Shown: positions 12,264 through 23,649 of the stretch, piece by piece | Numbering within the stretch: the first letter of the stretch is position 1 | Layout of the letters: the number at the start of each line of letters is the position of its first letter | Assembly (NCBI RefSeq): GCF_010389155.1 | Contig: NC_057768.1 | Coordinates: 45,673,633 to 45,737,632 of the forward strand | Length of the DNA stretch: 64,000 bases | Source of the DNA: Erigeron canadensis | Lineage: Eukaryota > Streptophyta > Magnoliopsida > Asterales > Asteraceae | Direction of reading: 5' to 3' | Notes under the pieces: model-generated | Told to the model about the DNA's origin: nothing | What the model saw: the letters and a program-made list of their open reading frames with translations, nothing else | The model's database searches: none | Position numbers and translations under genes: made by a program

Positions 12264-13649
12264 GTTTTCACACAGTTAGTGACACCGAAAGAAAGGGAGT
12301 GAGTATAGTAGGTTTGAGGGGAGGGAAATAGGAATAGTGTGTGTATATGAATGAATAAGGTGAAAGATAGAAGGGGAGGTGCCTGAATCAATAAAATTCT
12401 CATAAATACGTTTAATAACAATAAATTAACAATAATGTAAGGGTTTTTTAAATGTCTGTTGCTTATTCACCTATAAATTGAGAAAGGGATTCCCTCACAT
12501 TGTTGATCAAATTGGAAACATTTTCATCATTGAAATAAAATCAATGATTAAGATTTAAAAATAAATTTTGAATCTTGACCATTGATTTAATACAAGGGTC
12601 ACGACCCTCTTTATAAAATTGTGGTAGTCACTAGTCACATAAAGAGAGAATCTTATGTGTACTACTACTTACTAAAAGAAACATTTAACCAATAATAATA
12701 AAGATAATAATAAAAATAAAGTAATAATGAGACATTTCAGATAACAATTATATATATATAATTTTAAAATAAACAAATACACTTTTTATGTTAAGGTTTT
12801 ATGATTATGAATTATGATGTTTTCTTGAGTAAACAAAAAAACACATTTTATATTTTAATAAATTTACGTGTGCTAAAAATCTTAGGGTATGAAAAGACAT
12901 GCCGTTAAGTCTAAATTTACCGTTACAAAATAAAAACTACCCATTCTTCAAGAACTAACCTCTTCTCTAATCACTAACATTATTATTTTCAGTTTTTTTA
13001 AAGAATGGAAAGAAAAGAAAGCATAAGATTGGATGAATATGAAATAAAATGATAAAAGAATTTTTAGTTGATTTTGTTTTAAAAAAAAATGTATTTATAA
13101 AGTGATTCGAAAGGAATATAATATCACTTGCATTCATTTTCTTTGCTTTATTTAGTTTATAACTGTTTCAGTTATAAAAACATGATTTAATGTTAAAATC
13201 CACGATAACATATGATTATGTTAAATTGTAGCATACTACCATGTGATATCAAATGTTATATTTTGTAAGACATGAAAAGAAGTAATATTTTAAGTGATAT
13301 TATACGTTACATATGAGATGGGGCATTGGGGGGAGGGGGGGAGGTGTTAAATGTTAGGATGCGTATTTGGGGGCCGTGTTTGTACTTAATAAATGGTGTT
13401 CACGTTTGGACTTATTGCATTCACTTCTTCCTCCTCTTTCACGGGTAATTTAATTTCAACACTCTTTCCTACCATCTTCAATATTCAACAGGATGTTTGT
13501 GGTTCTCACTATTTATATAGAGGATTTTGATTTTGAATTTGGTTCAATTGTTTTGACGTTGTAAAAAAACTAAGTAAATCATTAGTAAAAAGGTATTTAA
13601 AAGGTGGGTTACGGTAGTTTAAACAGCTAGTACATTATATGGAAAATGA
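12264..13649. other. Promoter-side and AT-rich intergenic DNA
   Basis: A pyrimidine-rich leader (minus-strand sense) precedes the 190-aa gene, then AT-rich DNA runs up to the copia insertion. A G-rich tract lies near 13318-13345. No other gene is visible. Confidence 0.5.
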
Positions 13650-14134
13650 TGTTGGAATAAATATGATTCGATTCGAGTGATAAAACATCCCCTAACGTCC
13701 TGTGGAACCTGTAAGAACATTAAAGCATAATTGCTATTGATTTCGGGTTCCCATAACAAGGTGATTGAGTAAGGATGAGATGGGTAATTCGGCTGTGATA
13801 TTATGCACGAATTTGAGAGGAGTAAACACACGAATTTGTGTGGGATTATGTGTGTGTGATTAACCTTAACTTAGGGTTAATTACCCTCTATTTATAATGA
13901 GAGTAATTACACATTCAACCCTTTAGTATTTACAGATTCAACCCTTCTGATGTTTAATGTGTGTACCATTAGTCCTTTTAGTTACAATCACCTAATGGGA
14001 AATCCTATACTACGTCTCTAAGAGTAAATACGCCCATCATATATTTACTTAGACATAGGGATTTCAGTTATTGTCAATTATCATATCAAGAATGACACAT
14101 GATCAGTGATGGTCACACTAACGTGGTTCCAACA
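13650..14134 (-). repeat. LTR (3' LTR in element orientation), 485 bp
   Basis: It begins TGTTGGAATAAA and ends GGTTCCAACA, with 10-bp-class inverted termini. It is the same length as the partner LTR at 19705-20189. Confidence 0.95.
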
Positions 14135-14145
14135 TTCTCCAACTT
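14135..14145 (-). other. Polypurine tract of the copia element
   Basis: Read on the minus strand, AAGTTGGAGAA lies directly beside the 3' LTR, where second-strand synthesis is primed. It is short and contains two T residues. Confidence 0.55.
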
Positions 14146-15082
14146 GACCAAGCGATCATTTATCTATGAGTATTCAAATAAGTTCCGGAATAATACTCAT
14201 TTTGTTTTAAGCCGAAATCATAGCCAATAAGTACAGTCGTAGAGAAGAACATCAACTCAGGACCCCCACTAGTCAAACTATGACTCAAATTTAAAACTAA
14301 TAAGCAATGATCAATTGACTAAGACAAATTTTGTTATATAATGTCTTTACACTGTTATGAGCTCGAAGTGTAACTAATAGACAAACAAAATCTGAATAAG
14401 GAGGAAAATTTTAATTAACATAATAATAATGACCAATAAGTACGACATGCTATCATAATATGTCTTTAAGTAAGCCTCATCTTCGATACGTATCCTACGA
14501 AGATTTTAGGAGGAAGACCTTCGGTCATTGGATCCATTAGCATATTTATGTGTACTTATGTACTCAATACAAAGAACATTTTCCTCAATCCGTTAACATA
14601 AAACAGATACTTTGTATCGAGATACATCTCAGCGCCAGTTGAACTGTTACTGTTCAAAGAATTACGGTAGCTGAGTTATCACAGTAAAACTTCAATGGTC
14701 TGGTAATGAAGTTGACGACTTTCGAGTCCACTGACCAGGTTCTTTAACAACATCTCATGACATGAAATTATGAACGTTCAGACATCATGGTAGACATTGC
14801 AGTCAGTTTCTACTTATGACTCCGTCAAAAGATAGCTTTGCCAGCTAATCATAAATATACATTCAGAAGTAGATTTCTTATTGGAATTAAAACATCCCAC
14901 TACTTCTAAGTTGTCACATCTTCTATAAGTTAATATGTAGTCTTTGGTCCTTTGTAGATATCGTAGAACCTTTTTTAGCCATTTTCCAATATGCTAATCC
15001 GGGATTATATACTTAACTCCCAAGCATACCGGCAATATGAGCGATATCTGGACGAGTACAGACCTGAGCGTACATAATGCTC

Positions 15083-15406
15083 TCAACTACTTATGAGTAA
15101 GGTATCATCCTTATTTGCCCTTTCTTTAATCTCAATGTTCAGAGTTTGGGAACAATCACATACGTTTCCTTTTTTTACTAATAGATCTATAGTGGGTGTG
15201 TAGTGTTGCAAGTTATGGCGTTCAAAGATGTGTTCAATATAAGTCTTTTGAGAAAGAACTAGAACATCATTACGCCTATCCCGATGTATTTCGATACCTG
15301 TGACATTAAAGGCATCATCGAGATCTTTTATGTCGACATTCTGCGAAAAGTAAACGCTTCGACTTATGCAACATATCCAAGTTGTTACTTGCAAGTATAT
15401 CATCAT
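15083..15406 (-). pseudogene. Copia reverse transcriptase remnant
   Basis: The frame reads KDLDDAFNVTGIEIHRDRR followed by SQKTYIEHIFERHNLQ, the copia RT segment after the catalytic YVDD region. Downstream on the minus strand (about 14880-15080) a different frame reads ESIMYAQVCTRPDIAHIAG, typical of the RT/RNase H junction, with stops between. The polyprotein is therefore disrupted. Confidence 0.85.
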
Positions 15407-16949
15407 TCACGTGCAAAACAAGGATTGTAAATTTACTCCCACTGATCTTGAGATAGGTGCATTAATCCACTTGATTTTCTTAAGAAGTCTTGTCCTCTTA
15501 TGACTTCATTAAACTTAGCGTACCATTTTAGTGATGTTTGCTTCAACCTATATATGGACTTATTCAGCTTGTAGATCATGTGCTATTTACTTTATGGAAC
15601 TTCAAGTTCACATGTATCCTTCTTAATGCAAGTTTGCATTTAGGAAAGTGGTCTTGACATCCATCTAATGTAACTCTAAATCATAATGAGATACGAATGC
15701 CATGATGATCCTTAAGGAATCTTTATGAGACAGGAGATAAGCTCTCTTGATAATCGATTCCTTCCTTTTGAGTAAAGCCCTTTACAACCAGTTTGGCCTT
15801 ATAGCGTTTGGCGTTCTCATTCAGGTCTAATTTGGTTTTGAAGATCCACTTACAACTTACAGGTTTGGATTCTTCAAGAAATTCAATCAAGTCCCAAACG
15901 TCATTATGCTATATGGAATTAAGCTCTCAAGTTATGGCTTCATTCCACTAAGTGGCCTGATCGCTATTAATGGCTTCTTAATAAGAGGTAGGATCAGTAA
16001 GCTTTCCAATGTCCTCGACTTCAGTTAAATAATGAAATTATCAAAGTTATGGTCATGAGTGACCGAGATGATCTCCTGAGTTGATTTTCAGGTTCAATAA
16101 GGAAGATGCTTTAGCATTAGTAGTAAGATGCTTTGCTTTAGCATTATTAATAAGATGCTTTAACATTAGTAGTATTCTAATTAGGAGGTTTAGAATTCTG
16201 ATAGAGAAGGTGGATCAGTGATATTAGGAGCAGCGTTGGGTACAAGAGGAGTTATCGGAGGAGTAATAATAACCGACGAGTGGTTCCCCCTGCTTCTTGT
16301 ACTTCCTGCAAATCTTAAGTTATGATTTGTCGTGCTCCCACTGATCTCTTAGTTCTCATGAAATGTGACATACTGCGTGACAATAATACTAGTAGAGTAG
16401 GAAAGACAATAAAACTAATAACCGATAAAGAAACGGGTAAGGGATTTAGGATCCAGTTTCTTTAAGTTAGGATTATAGAGTTATGCTTTGGCAGTACAAC
16501 CTCATACGTTCATATAATTCATACTTAGTTTCCTTTCTGTCCAGGAGTCTTAAGGACAGATTCTAATGGAACTCTTATTGAGTATATGAACAACTTTGCG
16601 TAAGACCTCAGTCCAAAGGAGAGTAGGTAAGTTAGTGTTGACAAACATACTTTTCACCATGTCCATTAAGGTTCTATTTCTCCTTTTAGCAACATAAAAT
16701 TTTGTTGAGGAGAACCAAACATGGTATATTGGTTACTTATGTCTTGTTCCTTTCAAAAGTTATGGAAAGGATTAAGAGCTTAACCAATATCAATATGTCA
16801 ACCATAATACTCACCTCCTCTATCTGATCTCACAACTTTTATTTTATGATCAAGTTGGTTTAAAACCAAAATTTTAAGATCAATAAAAGTCTCTAAGGGT
16901 TCAGATCAGATATAGGTGCATATAACATGAATAATCGTTAATGAATGTA

Positions 16950-17060
16950 GTAAGTGATGTATGTTCTGAGATGGTTGCGGGATAGGAGATACTAACATCA
17001 GAGTGAATTATTTCCAACAAGTTGGAACTTCTATTGGCTCCTTTCTTAATCCCTTAAGCC
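16950..17060 (-). pseudogene. Copia integrase remnant
   Basis: The minus-strand translation contains SSNLLEIIHSDVSISYP, matching the start of the integrase catalytic core around its first Asp (usual form LLELIHTDVCGP). No continuous frame extends through the domain. Confidence 0.65.
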
Positions 17061-17717
17061 ATTGAATACATGTTTCAAAATCACTAAAGTCAAGAGAATG
17101 TAATATTCCATCCTTTATCAGTCGTATCATGCAAACTCGTGAGATGTGGCTAAGGTATTAATGCCACTAAATGGAGTAATTCTCTTAATTAGTTAGGTGA
17201 TTTTGTCTTTGTTTTAGTAATGTCATCAATATTAGGAGACAACAAAGAATGTGAGAAAAATATGATCTAGTTCTAACTTTTACAACAATCCACCCAAGAA
17301 ACTAGGACCAAGGAATTCATTATTATGAGTAATGGCAATCTTGTCGTAACCATGAATTAATACATAACTTTCAAGGTGTTAGACTAGAAAAAATAGACAC
17401 AGTGTTCCGAGAAATTCTCGGTACACATAATGTATCCACTAGTCTAATACACTTTCAAGTGTTTATATGTAAATCATAAGTCTCCATGGTTTCGACATAT
17501 AAGAGACCAACCCTTCCAACTCTAAGCTTTCTTTGGTCATTTGATAGCTTCTGGATTGTATGGAACTCCCTTATGTTGAGTTAATCACATGAACCATATA
17601 ATTAGAATCACTCACACATGTATTAATAGATACATCATAAAAAGAATCAAATATTACATGAAATAAGTTACCTTTATTAGCTAGCTACTCCTTGATTTTA
17701 GGGCAATCTGGGCACAA

Positions 17718-18074
17718 TCAGAATTTGTAGTTAGGATTGCTTGTCAAGGACTCAAAACTAGAGGTATAAGCACCATGATTAGCCTTTTGAACTTTAATTT
17801 GCAGTCTTATTACTGTTATATCTTTCCACTTAATGGAATTAGCAGTGGTAGTAAAGTGAACAAATATAGGTTGGCCCAACTTAAGGCGACCATTTTCTTG
17901 CACACACATTGCTATTCGTTCACTCATCAACCATTTATCCTTCATAGCATTATATCTAATTTTGAAGGTGTCGGAATGAGCAAACAATGAGGTCATTATA
18001 AAATGCATAAGAAAATTGTCAGAGACTTCCATTTTTGGACTCTTAAACTTATGAGTCATGTTAGTCATCTTCAT
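17718..18074 (-). pseudogene. Copia gag remnant
   Basis: The frame contains SLFAHSDTFKIRYNAMKDKW followed by MSERIAMCVQENGRLK, the conserved copia gag block (usual form SLPxxYDxFKxxYNxxKxKW ... ELIxxCVQEEERLK). The N-terminal gag and the zinc knuckle are not in the same frame. Confidence 0.8.
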
Positions 18075-18419
18075 TATGTGTTCACAAATACTGCTATTTC
18101 CTTTATTCTTAAGCTACTTGCATACGCTTTATACATTACCTCGGATACTATGATGAAGTTCTCGACCATCATTAGTGACAAGTGATTCACCCTAGCTCAC
18201 TTTTTTTTTTTTTAAATTCGCTTTCTGAGCTGCGAAAAAGTTAGCAGTAATAGCAGTGGGTTCATTATGGCGAATGACATAGTCAAGGACTAGCATCTTC
18301 AAAGTTAGAGGTGATTAATCCTTTCATGAAGCAAAGTTTGCATCAATAGGCGACTTAATGCCTAAGTTAGGTACTATAGTGGAAATATGGAGGATATCAA
18401 TTTATGATACAAGTAATAG

Positions 18420-18700
18420 AAGATTATTAAAGTAATGCCTAAAACTAAGGGCAATAAGATTATAGTGACATAATTAGCTATCTAAGGCAGACTAAGCAAT
18501 ATCTATAAAACTAATAGAACTAAAGTAATGCCTAAACTTAACTAAGGGCTAATAATAATGTTCCTCATAATTAGATATCTAAGGCTTACTAAGTAATGTC
18601 TCTAAAAGTAATGGAACTAACGTAATGCCTAAATACGTAAGAGGCTAAAGTAATGTTCCTAAAATTAATGAGACTAAGACCATTATACTAATGAAGCCAG
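18420..18700. repeat. Degenerate tandem repeats in the copia leader
   Basis: Imperfect units carry TAATGCCTAAA, AAGGGCTAATAA and TATCTAAGGC motifs, repeated several times over about 280 bp. They lie between the gag remnant and the primer-binding site. Confidence 0.6.
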
Positions 18701-18764
18701 TGATAGGTAACCTATTGTAAACACCAAAACAATAAGTTGACATAAGGCTCTACTTAGATTTACA

Positions 18765-19015
18765 TCACCTTTGGGCAGAAGTAACTAATATCTAAGTACA
18801 CATGAGCATTAGGGTCATGCGGCACAACGCTTATCTTTTGACCTTTGGGCACAAAATTAAGAATCGTGTATCTTATGCATGAAAAAAATATTCCTTTTAG
18901 CACACCAAGTATATTAAATCACCTTTGGGCAGAATCAATATACTTAGTGTTCATTATCCAAAAGGAAAAAAAAATGCACTATGAGAATCATATTTGACCT
19001 TTGGGCACAAATGAT
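18765..19015. repeat. Interspersed CCTTTGGGCA repeats in the copia leader
   Basis: CACCTTTGGGCAGAA and GACCTTTGGGCACAAA alternate at least four times over about 250 bp. No coding frame is present. Confidence 0.7.
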
Positions 19016-19484
19016 GAAACCATGTACATTAGTGCGAAGCCCCCACAAATTACGGGGGTCCGGGGGCAGCGCCCTTGGGAGCGGGGTCCAAGGGGCAGAG
19101 CCCCTGATTGGGATCGAGCTGACCTGGTAAAAATGTCTCAGAAAAAATTATTTTTGAAAAATTAGAGAAAAATTCAGCCATAAAATTATAGGGTAAAATA
19201 GTAAGCACGAACACATTCATCAGCTAAGATCTTCTTTAGTATACACAAACTTAAGTAATAACTTGTGATCAAGCAAGCACAAAGTTAGGTAATAGTTCGT
19301 GATAACATAAGCACGAAGACATCAATTAGTCGTGACGACATAAGCACGAAGATATCTGTAAGCATGGGATATCATAAAGTCGTGCTGCACGAAGTGTCAT
19401 TAACTCGTGATGACATAAGCACGAGATTGTCATTAGTTCGTGTACGAAATTAAGCTGAAGTTCGTGGTGACATAAGCATAAGTT

Positions 19485-19607
19485 CGCAATGACGTAAGCA
19501 CGAATTCGTGATGACGTAAGCGCGAGGAGCTGCAGAAGCCATGATGACGTCAGCACGAGATGACGTCATCGCGAGGATGACGTCAGCACGAAGCTCGTGT
19601 GACGTCA
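19485..19607. promoter_or_regulatory. Cluster of TGACGT(C/A)A bZIP-type sites in the copia leader
   Basis: Perfect TGACGTCA palindromes start at 19545, 19561, 19578 and 19600. TGACGTAA occurs at 19490 and 19512. They sit in tandem units of the form TCGTGATGACGTAAGCACGA, about 100-215 bp inside the element from the LTR that would drive transcription. TGACG is the core bound by plant TGA/bZIP factors (as-1/CRE-like). Function as an enhancer is inferred. Confidence 0.6.
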
Positions 19608-19689
19608 GCACGAAGTTCATAATCTGCAGATTTTTAGTTCGCGAAATTCATCAAATTCGAACCAAATCATGACTTATAGCTCGTAACGA

Positions 19690-19702
19690 GGCTTTGATAC
19701 CA
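19690..19702 (-). other. Primer-binding site (initiator tRNA-Met type)
   Basis: The minus strand reads TGGTATCAAAGCC two bases inside the LTR boundary, one mismatch from the common TGGTATCAGAGC complement of plant initiator tRNA-Met. This fixes the element's orientation. Confidence 0.9.
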
Positions 19703-19704
19703 CA

Positions 19705-20189
19705 TGTTGGAATAAACATGATTCGATTCGAGTGATAAAACATCCCCAATCGTCCTGTGGAACCTGTAAGAACATTAAAGCATAATTGCTATTGATTTCG
19801 GGTTCCCATAACAAGGTGATTGAGTAAGGATGAGATGGGTAATTCGGCTGTGATGTTATGCACGAATTTGAGAGGAGTAAACACACGAATTTGTGTGGGA
19901 TTATGTGTGTGTGATTAACCTTAACTTAGGGTTAATTACCCTTTATTTATAATGAGAGTAATTACACATTCAACCCTTTAGTATTTACAGATTCAACCCT
20001 TCTGATGTTTAATGTGTGTACCATTAGTCCTTTTAGTTACAATCACCTAATGGGAAATCCTATACTACGTCTCTAAGAGTAAATACGCCCATCATATATT
20101 TACTTAGACATAGGGATTTCAGTTATTGTCAATTATCATATCAGGAATGACACATGATCAGTGATGGTCACACTAACGTGGTTCCAACA
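19705..20189 (-). repeat. LTR (5' LTR in element orientation), 485 bp
   Basis: It matches the 13650-14134 copy except at about six positions. The promoter for element transcription should lie here, reading leftwards. Confidence 0.95.
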
Positions 20190-20255
20190 AATGAGTTGTA
20201 ATGTTAACGATACACAAGTTCGAGTAATCATAAATATATTGGTTGTGTATAAGTG

Positions 20256-20677
20256 CAGGGCCGGATTTGAGGGTATTCAACACACACAAATGAACAAGGC
20301 CTAGTTTTGTTTAAGGGCCCAAAAGTTCAATTATTTGTTTGTTAATATTAAATATTCATATTATAATACCAAAGAATTATAATTGAATATTGTGTTTCTG
20401 TTTGAAGTTGCTTATTATAAAAAAGGTATTTTGTTTTTCTATAACAAGAGAATACGTAAATGATATTGATAAGCTTTTGATTTTGCTTTTGTAATGTTTT
20501 TTTGTTATTTTAATATAAAAAAACTTCTTCATATAAAATTCGGTTATTTTTTTTGTATAATGAAACAAAAACTTTTTCTCAATACCTTTCACTTGGTAAA
20601 ATTTTTTACGAGTATTTGATTAATGGTCTTTATATTCAACACAGCGCAGGGCCTTTAAAATCCATGAGACGGCCCTG
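20256..20677. mobile_element. hAT MITE, 422 bp
   Basis: The ends CAGGGCCGGATTTGAGG and (reverse complement) CAGGGCCGTCTCATGG share the first eight bases. The 8-bp TATAAGTG at 20248-20255 recurs exactly at 20678-20685. The interior is AT-rich without transposase. Confidence 0.9.
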
Positions 20678-21389
20678 TATAAGTGGATAAATTATAAGTG
20701 TGTATAGTCAGATATTTTCAAACATTTGTTTTTGTTGTATATAATGTAAGTATGCATGTGAAGAAAGATTTATCATTTTTCTTTTTTCATTATATATTTA
20801 TATGTGAATAAAGTTAAAGAATGATGATTAAATTCATCGTAGTGGTGTATTCAAAACTAAAAAATAAAAAGAAAAAAAAATTACTATATGGTTTAAAACA
20901 ATGATTGATTGCGGGATGTAAACAAGCCGAACTCTTAACGAGGTATTTAAACTCAACCTCTATATAGACTAGTTTAAACATATTAACTTCACTAGATATT
21001 ATTACTGGTGTATTAAATGACCATCTTAATTTCACTAATTAATGTTTGTAGTTATATCCCACGTGTATATATATTAAATGATTTATGACTGCTTTCAATC
21101 TCTTTAAATGTAGAAAACCCACGTCAATGAAAAAATTAAAATGAACGTGTATATTAGTCTGTAGGTTAAGGTAAAGTAAAACAAGTATTAAAGTGAAATA
21201 TATAAAATAATATACATATTTTTAACTGAAAATCACCGTGCATCATAAATGATCACATATGTAGTGACATACATGTTAACATAACCCAAGGACACGAGAA
21301 GACAATACTTTTGACCCATCCTATTTATCTATCTATCTATATATATATATATATTATACAGTGGAGGACAACGGTTGTGAGACAGACAT

Positions 21390-21680
21390 GCACTTGCCCA
21401 TTTAGCTTATAAATACCTTTCTCCACTGATGGATAAGGCATAATTTCATTCATTGACAATCGTTCGTCCACTCATAAATACACAACCCTTCTAGAGTGAG
21501 AAATCAATCTCTCTCACTCCAGGTAATCTTCTTATCACCTTAGGTTCGTCAATAACTTAGTAGGTTTGCATTCTTATATTGAGGAGATTAAGAGGATAAC
21601 ACGGTTAAACACCATCATGATTTAGCATGATGATCAATGCTCAAACATTGAGCACGATGAATTATGTTTCCCCGTACGAA
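21390..21680 (+). repeat. LTR-like leader block, copy 1
   Basis: It has a TATAAATACC box (about 21407) followed by a leader and a segment CACGGTTAAACACCATCATGA with a GCTCAAACATTGAGCACGA hairpin. It is clearly related to 21990-22300. It may be a remnant of an LTR element, but no termini or target duplication were found. Confidence 0.45.
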
Positions 21681-21989
21681 GGCTGTGACACTTTGTAAGT
21701 TTAGACACAAGCATACTGAGAAACTTCTTTATGTTTGAACTTGGGGGACTTGATCACGTATATGGTTACATATGCGTTAACAAGAATTGCATGTACATTA
21801 TTAAAATATATTTGCGTAAACATAATATATATATAACTTTATTTATGTGGGCTAAATATATGACAAGTCGTTACATATTGTTAACTAGCCAAGTCGACTA
21901 ATACATTACAAATATATGCATATGCTTATGACAAGTTGGGATTGACAGTCAAACAACCAAAATCTCTAGTAAGCCCTAACTCCTTAGTG

Positions 21990-22300
21990 TTATAAAAGGT
22001 TCTTCCTTGTTAGAGTTGAGATACATTTTTAACATGAAAGACATTTTATTTCTATCAAAAAGAGAATTACACTCAATTCACTTCACTACAACAATGTCTA
22101 CAATCGATCATATCACATCATAAAACATCCTTCTAGGATATTAGAAATCAAGATATTTCTATCATAGAACAACCATCATCATCTTAGGCTCGCGAAGAGC
22201 TTGTTAGGTTTGCACTGTATCAGGAAATGTGATGGTTGTCACGGTTAAACCTCATCGTGATTGAGCCCGACGATCCATGCTCAAACAATAAAAATCATCA
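21990..22300 (+). repeat. LTR-like leader block, copy 2
   Basis: It has TATAAAAGG (about 21994) followed by a leader and CACGGTTAAACCTCATCGTGA, then a GCTCAAACA segment, in the same order as copy 1 about 600 bp upstream. Confidence 0.45.
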
Positions 22301-23649
22301 TGTATCAATTGCTTGTGAATATTCGTGCATTAATTTAAGCACGATGTAATGGTCAAGATTTATCTTATTTATTTTACTTTAATGCTTGTTTTACGATATT
22401 CAACCCCTTAGTTTGTATATATTGCTATTACTATATGAAATCACACTTAAAGAGTATCAAACTAACGTATCTAGCCAATATAACTCATAAACCTTTCATA
22501 TTAATACACCATAATACATATATGATGAACAGCTGTCGCTCTCTTATTAAGCGACAACTTAAATGAGTATCACGTAGGGGGGAAAAGAGAGTTCAATACT
22601 TGACTAACAAAAATTACATACATCTCAATACATTTTTTTTTAATGTTAATGGGTGTTTATAAAAAACAGATCGAAAAGATGCTGACGCTTTGATTAATTT
22701 TGATTTGATCTTTTTAACTTGTTTAAGCAGTCGGTGTCACCAACTCTTTCAAACGGTTACACTCCCTTTTGAATGCTTAAAGGTTTGTAGTAGTTGTGTG
22801 TCAATTGTTCATTTTAGCTTATATCATGTGTTTTTGCACTCATAAATCATATTTGTCAATGTCAATGTTAATACTCACTCGTGTACATATAATGTTAGAG
22901 TTAAAAAGTTAGTAACATTGTTAAATACTTTGAAACTAAAAAAGCCATTCATTCAAAGATAGATATTAAATTTGCCAACGACTAAAAATCAAAAGAGTGT
23001 AAATGGTCAATATACAATGGTGGTTGATTTTAAAAACAAGTTATTGCATTTGTATGTTTTATAGTTAATGGAGGAGGATTTACTTTTAGGGAAGCAAGAT
23101 GTGACATAAAGATGGAAGGAAAATATGACATGGGGGTCACATGGGTTCAATTAAAGATAGCCGTGTCAACAAAGGCTGAAAGACTTGAATTTCAAATTGC
23201 AACGGCATTATGATATTTACACTTCATGACTTATTCAGTTGGAAGCAGAGACTGGACAAATTGGACTATTGTAAAATAAAGGGGTTTAAAAGCAACCAAT
23301 GAAGCTTCTTGATTGATTTTTTGATCGATAACATCTAGCAAACTAGCTATTTAAGACAATTCTTTTGATTGTTTCCCATTTCATCAGTAGGAACTTGGTA
23401 GTCTAACTACTATATTTGTTGACAAATAGGTATACATACACAAACCCCTAGAATATCTATCCAATCTGTTCCATATCCCAATATATGGGATTCAAGTTAC
23501 AATAAATAAACATTGTTACAAGGGGAAGAAAAAGAACTATCACCAACTCTAAATTATTTCAAATTATTTGTTACAACTTACAAGCCTAACTGTCAATACA
23601 CAATGTCACAAAAACAATACTAAATGTTATCAAGTTTACCTACTTTATG

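Larger units (their letters stand above)
13650..20189 (-). mobile_element. Ty1/copia LTR retrotransposon, complete but coding-defective
   Basis: Two 485-bp direct repeats with TG...CA ends (13650-14134 and 19705-20189) are flanked by the same 5-bp target duplication AATGA (13645-13649 and 20190-20194). The primer-binding site, polypurine tract and protein remnants all read on the minus strand. Gag-like, integrase-like and RT-like remnants occur in copia order (gag about 18.0 kb, integrase about 17.0 kb, RT about 15.3 kb). The coding region is broken by stops and frameshifts, whereas the LTRs differ at only about 6 positions by eye (about 98.8% identity). About 1.6 kb of leader between primer-binding site and gag is packed with tandem repeats. 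Confidence 0.95.
20686..23649. other. Intergenic region with LTR-like duplicated leader
   Basis: AT-rich DNA downstream of the CAP-H2 gene. It contains a TATC/AT microsatellite (about 21325-21355) and the repeated LTR-like blocks listed separately. No protein-coding gene is seen. Confidence 0.5.

Noticed and set aside
13619..13831. 70-codon frame repeated at 19674-19886
   Set aside because: Both copies are inside the copia LTRs. The repetition reflects the LTRs, not a gene family.
19053..19110. GC-rich block considered as an rRNA or tRNA fragment
   Set aside because: It shows no tRNA fold or recognisable rRNA sequence, and its position fits the copia leader.
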